NCBI GenBank assembly: GCA_026005055.1
Contig: BPKI01000001.1
Location: 310,001-374,000, forward strand
Reading direction: 5' to 3'
Source: Lysobacterales bacterium
GTDB lineage: Bacteria > Pseudomonadota > Gammaproteobacteria > Xanthomonadales > BPKI01
Length of the DNA: 64,000 bases
Shown here: positions 37,294-47,748 of the stretch, in pieces
How positions within the stretch are numbered: position 1 is the stretch's first letter
Layout: every line of letters begins with the position of its first letter
The notes under the pieces: generated by a model
What the model was told of the DNA's origin: nothing
What the model saw: the letters and a program-made list of their open reading frames with translations, nothing else
Databases searched by the model: none
Made by a program: the position numbers and the translations under genes

Positions 37294-38775
37294 ATGAGCG
37301 AGCAGGGCGATAAGCACATCCACCGCACCGCCGACGGGCGGATCCTGATCACGGTGATCCCTGGCGATGGGATCGGGCCTGAGTGCGTCGAGGCCACCTT
37401 GTCCATCCTCGAGGCGGCCAAAGCCCCGCTGGTCTACGAGCGGCGCGAGGCCGGCGCCTCGGTGTTCCGTAAGGGCATCGAGTCCGGGGTGCCGGAGGAC
37501 ACCATCGAATCCGTGCGCCGCACCCGGGTCGTGCTCAAGGGCCCGCTCGAGACGCCCGTCGGCTTCGGCGAGAAGAGCGCCAACGTCACCCTGCGCAAGC
37601 TCTTCGAGACCTACGCCAACGTGCGCCCGGTGCGCGAGTGGCCGAACGTGCGCACCCCCTACTCCGGCCGCGGCGTGGATCTCGTGGTGGTGCGCGAGAA
37701 CGTCGAAGACCTCTATGGCGGCGTCGAGCACATGCAGACGCCGGGAGTGGCTCAGACCCTCAAGCTCATCACCCGCAAAGGCTCGGAGAAGATCGCCCGC
37801 TTCGCCTTCGAGCTCGCCCGCGCCGAGGGGCGCAAGCGGGTGCATTGCGCCACCAAGGCCAACATCATGAAGTTCACGGAAGGGACGTTGAAGCGCGTCT
37901 TCGAGGAAGTGGCGCGCGAGTATCCCGAGGTCGAGGCGCAGCACATCATCGTGGACAACGCCGCGCACCAGCTGGTGAAGAAGCCCGAGCAGTTCGAGGT
38001 CTTGGTCACCACCAACATGAACGGCGACATCCTCTCCGACCTCACCTCGGGCCTGATCGGCGGGCTCGGCTTCGCGCCCTCGGCCAACATCGGCGCCGAA
38101 GTGGCGATCTTCGAGGCGGTACATGGCTCGGCCCCGAAGTACGCCGGCAAGGACGTGATCAATCCCACCGCCGTTCTGCTGTCGGCGGTCATGATGCTGC
38201 GCTATCTCGAGCTCTTCGAGACCGCCGAGCGGATCGAGAATGCGCTCCTTTGCGTGCTCGAGGAGGGCAAGTACCTCACCGGCGATGTGGTGGGCTACGA
38301 CCGCGGCGCGAAGACCAGCGAATATACGCGCGCCATCATCGGCAAGCTCGGCGAGCGCCCGAAGAGCGCAATCGCCCGCCAATACCGCCCCATCCGCGTG
38401 CCGGTGCTCTCCCCCGACCCCGTGGCCGTCCGTCCCTCGAGCCGGCGGCAGGTGGGCCTCGATGTCTTCATCGAAAGCGGGAACACGCCCGAGATTCTCG
38501 CCGCCCACATCCAAAACGCGATCGCCGCCCTGCCTTTCCGCCTGAAGATGCTCTCCTGCCGCGGTACCCAAGTCTGGCCCGCGACTGGCGGCATCACTGA
38601 TCTGGTCGATCACTATCGCGCCCGGTTCCTCTACACCGGTACCGGCGAGCCGAGCGATGCCGACTTCCTCGCCCTGCTCGGTGCGCTGTCGACGGAGCTA
38701 CGGTGGATGCATGTCGAGAAGCTTCAGGAGTTCGACGGCGCGCCCGGCTTCACCAAAGCGCAGGGCGAGAACTGA
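37294..38775 (+). CDS. icd: isocitrate dehydrogenase, long (Thermus/Rickettsia-type) form
   Basis: Oxidative decarboxylation of isocitrate to 2-oxoglutarate. The catalytic core (about 1-340) has TVIPGDGIGPECVEATL, VVVRENVEDLYGGVEH, HCATKANIMKFTEGTLKRVF, NMNGDILSDLTSGLIGGLGFAPSANIG and HGSAPKYAGKDVINPTA. An additional C-terminal domain of about 130 residues (VGLDVFIESGNTPEILAA onward) brings the length to 493. That matches the homodimeric form known from Thermus and some proteobacteria, not the ~415-residue E. coli type. Cofactor preference (NAD or NADP) is not settled here. Confidence 0.9.
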   Translation: MSEQGDKHIHRTADGRILITVIPGDGIGPECVEATLSILEAAKAPLVYERREAGASVFRKGIESGVPEDTIESVRRTRVVLKGPLETPVGFGEKSANVTLRKLFETYANVRPVREWPNVRTPYSGRGVDLVVVRENVEDLYGGVEHMQTPGVAQTLKLITRKGSEKIARFAFELARAEGRKRVHCATKANIMKFTEGTLKRVFEEVAREYPEVEAQHIIVDNAAHQLVKKPEQFEVLVTTNMNGDILSDLTSGLIGGLGFAPSANIGAEVAIFEAVHGSAPKYAGKDVINPTAVLLSAVMMLRYLELFETAERIENALLCVLEEGKYLTGDVVGYDRGAKTSEYTRAIIGKLGERPKSAIARQYRPIRVPVLSPDPVAVRPSSRRQVGLDVFIESGNTPEILAAHIQNAIAALPFRLKMLSCRGTQVWPATGGITDLVDHYRARFLYTGTGEPSDADFLALLGALSTELRWMHVEKLQEFDGAPGFTKAQGEN

Positions 38776-38838
38776 GAAAGCCGAGCGCGGGCGGAGAAGC
38801 AGGCGCAGCGGAAGCGTAGGCCGCGTTTACGGGGTCCT

Positions 38839-38855
38839 GCGAGCCTAGGGCTCGC
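38839..38855 (+). terminator. GC-rich hairpin downstream of icd
   Basis: GCGAGCC and GGCTCGC (7 bp) flank a TAG loop, 63 bp after the icd stop and pointing away from it. There is no T-run, so rho-independent activity is uncertain. Confidence 0.45.
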
Positions 38856-38971
38856 CGAGATGGAGGTCATTCTCGAGCCCGATGGCCGAAAGTCAGCGAT
38901 GGCCTTTCCCCCCACGGCGATGGGATCCGAAGCGCCCGCCCGCGGCCTAAGGCTCGCGATCCTTGGCCGCA

Positions 38972-38989
38972 CCCGCCGTCGCAGGCGGG
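38972..38989 (-). terminator. GC-rich hairpin downstream of glyS
   Basis: CCCGCC (38972-38977) pairs with GGCGGG (38984-38989) around a six-base loop, 19 bp beyond the glyS stop. The arrangement fits an end-of-operon hairpin for glyQS; a T-tract is missing. Confidence 0.45.
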
Positions 38990-39008
38990 GTGAAGGTGTC
39001 CGCTCGGG

Positions 39009-41164
39009 TCAGCCCGGCAGCAGGGAGAACTCGGCGATCTCGCGGAAGGGTGCTTCGGCGGCGGCGAGTAGGGCCAGGCGGTTTCTTCGCAGCGCCTCGT
39101 CCTCGCACATCACGAGCACCTCGGTGAAGAAGCGGTCGAGGGGGCCGGCGAGCTCGGCCAAGGCGGCGAGGGCCTGGCGGTAGCGGAGCGAGGGGCTGCC
39201 TTTCAGCGCCGCCTCGGCGGCGTCGCGGATCCTGAGCACCTCCTGCCAGAGGATTGTTTCCGCCTCCTCGGTGAAGCGCTCGGGATCGGGATCGGCAACG
39301 GTGTGCTCCCCGGCCTTGCGCAGGATGTTGCGGATGCGTTTGTTGGCTTGGATGAGCGCCTCGGCCCTCGGGTCGCTTCGAAAGGCTTCGATCGCCGCGG
39401 CTCGCCTCAGAAAATCGAACAGTATCGGCGGCCTGAGCGCCGCCACCGCCGCGAAGGTTTGCGAGGAGATCTCGCCGGCCTCGGGGCCTTTCTCGAGCAC
39501 GACGATGCCCTCTCCGTCCGCGGGCAGCGCCTCAGGGACCTCGAGCTTCAAGCTGAGCACCTCGGAACGCAGCCGTTCGAGGACGAAGTCGTAGAGTGCC
39601 TCGGGGTCGGGCTTGCTCGGCGTCGGCTGAAGCGCCGCGGCCTTTCCGAGGAACGCGCGGAGATCGACCGCGCCGATGTGCTTCGGGTTGCCTCGGACGA
39701 GGATGCGGGCAAGCCCCGCCGCCGCGCGCCTGAGCGCGAAGGGGTCTTTGTTGCCGGTGGGCTTGAGACCAGCCGCGAAGCCACCGGCGAGGGTATCCAG
39801 CCGGTCGGCGACCGCCAGCGTGATGGCTAGAGGCCCAAGGGGCAGGGCATCGCCAGCGAAACGCGGCCGATAGAAGGCCTCGAGCGCCTCGGCGATCTCG
39901 GGATCCAGCTTCTGATCCTCCGCGATGCGCCGCCCGATGGTGCCCTGAAGCTCGGGGAACTCGCCCACCAGCCGGGTCATCAGATCGCAGCGCGAGAGCA
40001 AGGCCGCCTCCCGCGCTCGCTCTGGGGACGCCCCCACGATCGGCGCGAGTTCCTCCGCCAACTTCGCCACCCGCTCGCTCTTGTCGGCGAGCGTCCCGAG
40101 CGCCTGCTGATAGACCACTTTGGCCAGAGCTTCGCGGTGCGCAGCCAGCGGCACGGCCCGATCCTGGTCCCAGAAAAAGGCGGCATCGGCGAAACGCGGG
40201 CGGATCACCCGCTCGTAGCCGCGGCGAATCTCCTCGGGGTTCTTGCTATCGAGATTGGCGATGCCGATGAAGCGCTCGCTCAGCCGCCCCTGCCCGTTCT
40301 TCAGCGGAATGAAGCGCTGATTGCGCATCATCGTGCTCATCAGCACCTCCTCCGGCACCCTCAAGAAAGCGGCATCAAAAGAACAGAGGATGGCGCGCGG
40401 CCATTCGACGATCGCCTCGAGCTCGAAAAGGAGATCATCGTTCACCACCGGCGAGAGGCCGGCGTTCTTCGCCGCCTGCGTGTACTCCTCGCGGATGCGC
40501 TCGCTGCGCTCCTTTGGATCGGCGAGCACCTTGGCCTCGCGCAGACGATCGAGGTACTCCTTGGCGTGAGGAATCGGCACCGGCTGAGGGTGATGAAAGC
40601 GATGCCCGCGGCTTTCTCGTCCGCTTCTCACCCCGAAAAGCTCTGCCGCTACCACTTCGTCATCGAGGAGCACCACCAGCCAATGCACCGGCCGCAGGAA
40701 ACGATGCTCGCCCTCGCCCCAGCGCATCGGGCGGACCATCGGCAGCGCCGCCAGCGCCTCGGCGAGGATCGAGGGAAGCAGCTCGCCGACTGGACGCCCC
40801 GGCTCCTCTCGCCGGTGCACGAAAAAGGCACCTTTCTCCGTTTCCACGACCTCGAGCGCCTCCGGCTCCGCGCCGACGCTTCGGGCGAAACCGAGGAGCG
40901 CCGGCGTCGGACGGCCTTGCGCATCGCGGCCCGCCTTCACGCTCGGCCCCCGCCGCTCCACCACCCGATCGGATTGCCGTTCCGCCACCTCGCCGCGAAT
41001 GGCCAAACGCCTCGGCGTGTAGAAGCTCTCGAACTCGCCGCAAGGCACCCCCGCCGCCTCCAAGCGGTTACGGACCTCGCCCGCGAAACATTCCGTGAGC
41101 TGGCCGAGATCCTTCGGCGGCAGCTCTTCGCAGCCGACTTCGACAAGGAGCGTTCTCATGCCGC

Positions 41165-41168
<4 letters not shown>
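39009..41168 (-). CDS. glyS: glycyl-tRNA synthetase beta subunit
   Basis: Beta subunit of the heterotetrameric bacterial glycyl-tRNA synthetase, binding and positioning tRNA-Gly. It has ~719 residues, close to the family norm. It begins [16 protein letters not shown] and shows [54 protein letters not shown] and the C-terminal helical anticodon-binding region ([16 protein letters not shown]). The ATG at 41168 gives an ATGA overlap with the glyQ stop; a longer frame starting inside glyQ is rejected. Confidence 0.97.
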
Positions 41169-42064
<896 letters not shown>

Positions 42065-42123
42065 GCGCGAAAGGCAGCGAAACGGCGCGCTAGTATAGCC
42101 GCGAGCTTCGCAGGGAACGCCCG

Positions 42124-42936
42124 ATGCACTTGCCCCTTCTCATCCTCGAAACCGGCGATCCTCCGCCGCGCATCCGCGCCCGCTTCGGCGGCTTCGCGCA
42201 TTGGATTCGCACCGCCGCAGGGCTGCCTGCGCAAGCGGTGGCGGTCTGCCGCGTGCACGATGGCGATGCCTTGCCTGCACCCGAGCGGATCGCGGCCTGC
42301 ATCATCAGCGGCTCGCCCGCCAATGTCACCGAAGGGCTGCCGTGGATGGAGGAAAGCGCCGCTTGGCTGCGCGAAGCCGCGCGCGCCCATCGGCCTTTGC
42401 TCGGCATCTGCTTCGGGCACCAGCTCCTCGCCCATGCCTTCGGCGGCCTGGTCGATTTCAACCCCAAAGGCCGCGAGATCGGCACCGTGCCGATCGCGCT
42501 TCGCGACGGCGAAGCGCATACCGATCCCCTCCTCGCGGGCCTACCGCCGACGATCTTCGCCCACACCACCCACGAGCAGACGGTGCTCAAGCCGCCGCCC
42601 GGGGCGCGCGTGCTCGCTCGCTCCGAGCGCGACGATTGCCATGTTGTCCGCATCGGCGAACGGATTTGGGGCCTGCAGTTCCACCCCGAGTTCTCATCCG
42701 CCATCATGCGCGCCTACATCGAGGAGCGCAGCGAAGGCGTCGCCGCTTCGGGCCTCGACCCGAAGCAGCTTCTTGGCGAAGTCCGGCCCGCGCCCTTGGC
42801 GCGGGTGGTGCTAAGGCGCTTCGTGCGGCAAGCCGCGATCGGCTTAGGTCTCGCGGGTGCCGTCGCCAGAGATGAGAAGGCCATGGCGCACGCCGGAGAC
42901 TCTGCGGGAAGCTCCCTCTCTCCAACCCTGCCGTGA
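42124..42936 (+). CDS. class I glutamine amidotransferase (GMP-synthase-like domain)
   Basis: Stand-alone glutamine amidotransferase of 270 residues. The nucleophile is the cysteine of LGICFGHQ (about residue 96) and the other triad residues are in FHPEF (H187, E189). [11 protein letters not shown] is the usual oxyanion loop. Similar stand-alone proteins are annotated as GMP-synthase-like; their acceptor is mostly unknown. The recognisable fold ends near residue 245 (LRRFVRQA). The final ~25 residues look like random extension, and the TGA overlaps the GTG of the island helicase (GTGA at 42933-42936). This suggests the island joined the chromosome here and changed the original C-terminus. Confidence 0.85.
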   Translation: MHLPLLILETGDPPPRIRARFGGFAHWIRTAAGLPAQAVAVCRVHDGDALPAPERIAACIISGSPANVTEGLPWMEESAAWLREAARAHRPLLGICFGHQLLAHAFGGLVDFNPKGREIGTVPIALRDGEAHTDPLLAGLPPTIFAHTTHEQTVLKPPPGARVLARSERDDCHVVRIGERIWGLQFHPEFSSAIMRAYIEERSEGVAASGLDPKQLLGEVRPAPLARVVLRRFVRQAAIGLGLAGAVARDEKAMAHAGDSAGSSLSPTLP

Positions 42937-45900
42937 AGCTCGAAGAGCTGCGTCCCTTCACCCAAGTCCTCGGACTCTCATCCGAAGGGCCGGTGTCGAT
43001 CCTCGCCCTGCGCTGGTACGGCTCGGAAGCCGTCGAGGTGACCTACAAGGAGGACGGGGGCAAGGTGCGGCAGACCATCCTCTACCGCGGTGACGAGGCG
43101 AGGCTCTCCGCCCTCGGCCAGGCTTCGCCCTGGGCCTTCGACGGCGATGGGGCGACTTTCCGTCTGGTGGCTGAGGCGCAGCGCATCCGTCTCGCGCACC
43201 TGTTCGATCCGCTGCTCGCCATCCACACCTCCAACGTCGAGCCGCTCCCGCATCAGATCACGGCGGTGTACGAAGCGATGCTGCCGAGGCAGCCTCTGCG
43301 CTTTCTCCTCGCCGATGATCCTGGCGCGGGCAAGACGATCATGGCCGGCCTGCTCATCAAGGAGCTCATCGCCCGCGGAGATCTCGAGCGCTGCCTGATC
43401 GTCTGCCCCGGCAGCCTGACCGAGCAGTGGCAAGACGAGCTTTACTCGCGCTTCCATCTGCCCTTCGAAATCCTCACCAACGACAAGCTCGCAGCTGCCC
43501 GAACCGGCAACTGGTTCCTCGAAAACAACCTCGCCATCGCCCGCCTGGACAAGCTGGCGCGCGATGAGGAGCTGCAAACGAAGCTCGCCGCGCCCGATTG
43601 CCGCTGGGATCTGATCGTCGTCGACGAAGCGCACAAGATGAGCGCCACCTTCTTCGGCGGCGAGATCAAGTACACCAAGCGCTACCGTCTCGGCCAGCTC
43701 CTCTCTGGCCTCACCCGCCACCTCCTGCTGCTGACCGCCACTCCGCACAACGGCAAGGAGGAGGATTTCCAGCTTTTCATGGCGCTGCTCGACGGCGATC
43801 GCTTCGAGGGTCGCTTTCGCGACGGCGTCCATCAAGTGGACGTTTCCGACTTGATGCGGCGCATGACCAAGGAAAGCCTGCTCAAGTTCGACGGTCGGCC
43901 GCTCTTCCCTGAGCGCCGCGCCTACACCGTGGCTTACCGGCTATCGCAAGCCGAAGCGCGGCTTTATGCCGAGGTGACCCACTACGTCCGCGAAGAGTTC
44001 AACCGGGCGGATGCGCTTGCCAACAATCAGCAAGCGGGAACGGTGGGCTTCGCCCTGACCATCCTCCAGCGGCGACTCGCTTCGTCTCCCGAGGCCATTT
44101 ACCAGTCGCTCTGCCGCCGGCGCAAACGCTTGGAGGGACGGCTGCGCGAGCTCAAAGTGCAAAAGCGCGCGCAGGAGGTGGGTGCCGAGTTGGCCGCGTT
44201 TTTCGCACAACTGGACCCCGAGGCCATCGAAGACCTGGAGGATGCTCCAGCCGACGAAGCCGAAGAGGTGTCGGAGAACGTTCTCGACCAGGCCACCGCC
44301 GCGCGCACGCTTGCCGAGCTCGAGGCCGAGATCAGCACGCTTCGCCGGCTCGAAGCCCTCGCTCAGCAGGTCCGCTCGAGCGGCGAGGACCGCAAGTGGC
44401 GCGAGCTCGCGGAATTGCTCGAAGAGATATTCACCCCTACTGCGCTCGCCGGGCGCTTGGCCGATACGGCTGGCGAGTACGGAGGCGGGGCGATGGCCCG
44501 CTTCCAGCCCTCGCCAAGCCAAAAGCTGGTCATCTTCACCGAGCACCGCGACACGCTGAACTACCTGCAGAGCAAGATCACCACCCTGTTCGGGATCCAG
44601 CAAGCGGTCGTGGTGATTCATGGCGGCATGGGGCGCGAGGAGCGGGCCAAGGCACAGGAGGCCTTCTTGCACGATCCGCAGGTGCGTGTTCTGATCGCCA
44701 CCGATGCCGCCGGCGAGGGCATCAACCTGCAGCGCGCGCACCTGATGATCAACTACGACCTGCCCTGGAACCCCAACCGGCTGGAACAGCGCTTCGGCCG
44801 CATCCACCGCATCGGCCAGACCGAGGTCTGCCACGTGTGGAATCTCGTCGCCGAGGAGACGCGCGAGGGCGATGTCTATCGCCGCCTGCTCGAGAAGCTC
44901 GAAGAGGCGCGCCAAGCACTCGGCGGTCGGGTCTTCGACGTGCTCGGCAAGCTCGTCTTCGAAGGCCGCCCGCTCAAGGAGCTGCTGGTCGAGGCCATTC
45001 GTTACGGTGATCAGCCACAGGTACGCGCCCGGCTCAATGAAGTGGTGGATCAAGCCCTGGACCGGGCCACGCTCGAGGAGCTGCTCGAGGAGCGCGCCCT
45101 CGCTCACGACGTGATGGATTCAAGCCGCGTCTTCCGCATCCGCGAGGAGATGGAGCGCGCCGAGGCCAGGCGGCTGCAGCCGCACTACATCGAATCGTTC
45201 TTTCTCGAGGCCTTCCGGCGCCTCGGCGGCAGCGTGCGTCACCGCGAGTCACGACGATACGAGGTGACGCACGTGCCGGCGATCATCCGCCAGCGCGACC
45301 GCATGATCGGCACGCGCGAGCCGGTGCTCGAGCGCTACGAGCGGATCACTTTCGAAAAGCCGCTCATCTCGCCGCCCGGCCAGCCGCTTGCCGCCTTCCT
45401 CTGCCCGGGCCATCCGCTGCTCGATGCCACCCTCGACCTGATCCTCGAGCGCCATCGCCATCTTCTCCGCCGCGGCGCGGTGCTCGTGGACGAGCGCGAT
45501 CCCGGCACCGTCCCGCGCGTGCTGTTCTTCCTCGAACACAGCATTCGGGATGCGACTCCCACCCGCGGCGGCGAGCCGCGGCTCATCTCGCGGCGCATGC
45601 TGTTTGTCGAGATCGACGCCACCGGCGAGGCGCGCCACCTTCATCACGCACCTTATCTCGACTACCGCCCCTTGGCCCGAGACGAGCCCGGCGCGGAGGA
45701 GCTGCTCGCGCGTCCTGAGTGCGCCTGGATCACCCGCGACATCGAGAGCCAGGCCCTTTCGCATGCGATCACCACGATCGTTCCCGAGCACTTGCATGAA
45801 GTCCGCGAGCGCCGGCTGGCTCTGATCGACAAGACCGAAGCCGCGGTCAAGGAGCGCCTGATCAAGGAGATCGCCTACTGGGATCACCGCGCACAAGAGC

Positions 45901-46508
45901 TGAAGCTGCGCGAGCAGGCCGGGCGCCCGAACGCCCGGCTCAACTCCGCGGAAGCGCAAAAGCGCGCCGACGCCCTCAAAGGGCGGCTTGAGAAAAGGCT
46001 GGCGGAGCTTCGCCGCGAGCGCGAGATCGCCCCGCTGCCTCCCGTGGTTGTGGGTGGCGTCCTGGTGGTGCCGGCGGGTCTCATCGCCCTCGCCAGCGGC
46101 CGTCCGCCGCCCTCCGCGGCCGTGAGCGCCGACCGCGAAGCCATCGCCGCCCGCGCTCGCGCGATCGTGATGGAGGTCGAGCGCAGTCTCGGCTATGACC
46201 CGGTGGACGTCGAACACGAAAAGCTCGGCTACGACATCGAAAGCCGCATCCCGGGCACCGGCCGCCTGCGCTTCCTCGAGGTCAAGGGCCGCGTCGCTGG
46301 CGCCGAGACGATCACGGTCACGAAGAACGAAATCCTGACTTCGCTGAACAAACCGGACGATTACATCCTCGCCATCGTCGAGTTCGAGGGCGAAACCCAC
46401 CGCGTGCACTACCTGCGGCAGCCGTTTCGGCGCGAGCCGGATTTCGGCGTCACCAGCGTCAACTACGACTTGACCGAGCTGCTGGCGCGGGCGCAGCCTC
46501 CGGCCTGA
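42933..46508 (+). CDS. SNF2-type helicase with C-terminal DUF3883-like domain
   Basis: Large SF2 ATPase/translocase of 1191 residues, first gene of the defence-type island. Walker A is in DDPGAGKTIMAGLL (about residues 127-138), DEAHK follows near 230, then LLTATPHNG. The second RecA domain has VIHGGMGREERAKA, LIATDAAGEGINLQRA and motif VI QRFGRIHRIGQTE near 620. The last ~120 residues (YDPVDVEHEKLGYDIESR; LRFLEVKGR; DYILAIVEF) match the DUF3883 (NO VEIN C-terminal) fold, which carries nuclease-like features. Class 1 DISARM uses a comparable SNF2-type protein (DrmD), but the other Drm proteins are absent here. The reading frame is intact. Confidence 0.88.
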   Translation: MKLEELRPFTQVLGLSSEGPVSILALRWYGSEAVEVTYKEDGGKVRQTILYRGDEARLSALGQASPWAFDGDGATFRLVAEAQRIRLAHLFDPLLAIHTSNVEPLPHQITAVYEAMLPRQPLRFLLADDPGAGKTIMAGLLIKELIARGDLERCLIVCPGSLTEQWQDELYSRFHLPFEILTNDKLAAARTGNWFLENNLAIARLDKLARDEELQTKLAAPDCRWDLIVVDEAHKMSATFFGGEIKYTKRYRLGQLLSGLTRHLLLLTATPHNGKEEDFQLFMALLDGDRFEGRFRDGVHQVDVSDLMRRMTKESLLKFDGRPLFPERRAYTVAYRLSQAEARLYAEVTHYVREEFNRADALANNQQAGTVGFALTILQRRLASSPEAIYQSLCRRRKRLEGRLRELKVQKRAQEVGAELAAFFAQLDPEAIEDLEDAPADEAEEVSENVLDQATAARTLAELEAEISTLRRLEALAQQVRSSGEDRKWRELAELLEEIFTPTALAGRLADTAGEYGGGAMARFQPSPSQKLVIFTEHRDTLNYLQSKITTLFGIQQAVVVIHGGMGREERAKAQEAFLHDPQVRVLIATDAAGEGINLQRAHLMINYDLPWNPNRLEQRFGRIHRIGQTEVCHVWNLVAEETREGDVYRRLLEKLEEARQALGGRVFDVLGKLVFEGRPLKELLVEAIRYGDQPQVRARLNEVVDQALDRATLEELLEERALAHDVMDSSRVFRIREEMERAEARRLQPHYIESFFLEAFRRLGGSVRHRESRRYEVTHVPAIIRQRDRMIGTREPVLERYERITFEKPLISPPGQPLAAFLCPGHPLLDATLDLILERHRHLLRRGAVLVDERDPGTVPRVLFFLEHSIRDATPTRGGEPRLISRRMLFVEIDATGEARHLHHAPYLDYRPLARDEPGAEELLARPECAWITRDIESQALSHAITTIVPEHLHEVRERRLALIDKTEAAVKERLIKEIAYWDHRAQELKLREQAGRPNARLNSAEAQKRADALKGRLEKRLAELRREREIAPLPPVVVGGVLVVPAGLIALASGRPPPSAAVSADREAIAARARAIVMEVERSLGYDPVDVEHEKLGYDIESRIPGTGRLRFLEVKGRVAGAETITVTKNEILTSLNKPDDYILAIVEFEGETHRVHYLRQPFRREPDFGVTSVNYDLTELLARAQPPA

Positions 46509-46541
46509 GCTCGCGTGTCGGGGTCGCGAGTCATCGCGTGA

Positions 46542-47748
46542 ATGACGATCATCCACGCGGTGAAACGCCTCCCACAGCTCGCCGGCACTGCCGTCGCGAA
46601 GCGTTTGCGGACGATGCCGGTTGCGCTTCTCCGCGAGTGGCGGTGGACCGGCTAGCACCAACTCGCCGAGCGGCCGATGCCGGACGAGCGGCGCGAAGGC
46701 TCGACGAACATGACGTGCTCGACGCCGCAAGCCGTCACCCGGCGTCGCTCGCGGGCAGACGCGAACCGCTCACGCTGGACGAAGTGCAGCACGCCCCCGA
46801 CCTCTTGAGCGCCGTGAAGCTCGCCATCGACCGCGACCGCCGCGCCGGGCGTTTCTTGCGAACCGGATCGGGGAAGCGGCTGCTGTGAGGCGGGCGCCTG
46901 AATCGCTTTCGGGGCGAGCACTCGGAGGCTCTCGCCCATGACGCGCGGCGAACAGCGGGCGAGGCCCGGGCCGGCGCGTGGGAGACGTTGCTCGTCGCCG
47001 ACGACCCCGATTGGCGCGACGTGCTGGCGTCGCGCTCCGGCGAGCCAGCCGATGGGCGCGCCCTGGCCTCGCACGGCGGCTCGCCGACACCGCCGCTGCG
47101 AACCGCGCGCCGAGCGCCATCAGGTTCGAGGGAGAGGTGCTCACCGGATCTCCCGGACCTCGCCGCCATCGCCGCGCTGCCGGATTTCTCCCCGGTCATG
47201 CGCGCCGCGCGCCGTAGGCTCGCTCACCGGTAAAGCGAGACGGAGCGCACCCAGGATGCCGGCATGCCGAAGCCCACCGTGCACCGCTGGATCGACCGGC
47301 TCGAAATCGCCGATCTGCCCGTGCGGCAGCCTGCGTACGCCATCAACCGCACCGAGCGCCTGATCGAGTCGCCCAAGCTCAACTCGGCGACAGCAGGTTC
47401 GCCTGGCCTCCGGCCGGCGCAGCCGAACCCGAAGGCGCGCATTTGGGGAACCTGCACTCGAGCGGCCTGCTGCCCTCGCGCACCGCGGAGAAGAAGCGCA
47501 CCGCGATCTACGATGGGCGCACCGTGATCGGCGAGGAGGTGGATGTCGTGATCGGCACCGGCAGCGAACTCGCGCCCACCGAGGTCAAGGCCGGCGCGCA
47601 GCCGCGACTTGCGGATGTGGCCCCATCGCGCGCCTTCCGCCTGGCGCATGGCCGCACGAAACGAGCCGCTATGATGATCCCTTCGGGAACCACGCTCGAA
47701 GGGCTCGCGCCCGACCTGCCCGCGGCGCTTTGGAGGAGCGTCCTGTGA
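46542..47748 (+). pseudogene. decayed AAA_14 / DUF4143 ATPase
   Basis: Remnant of an AAA_14-type ATPase with a DUF4143-like C-terminal domain (~400 residues when intact; role unclear). Pieces occur in order but in different frames: PVALLREWRWTG then a TAG (46653-46655) where the Walker A lysine is expected, followed by HQLAE; LTLDEVQHAPDLLSAVKLAIDRDRR (Walker B, 46776 on); PESLSGRA near 46905; DLPDLAAIAALPDF near 47160; KPTVHRWIDRLE with INRTERLIESPKL (47269-47383); and EEVDVVIGTGSELAPTEVKAG (47530-47600) ending RSVL. Both indels and substitutions (GSGKRLL for the usual GSANVLL type) are present, so it is a genuine relic. Its stop overlaps the methyltransferase GTG. Confidence 0.8.
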
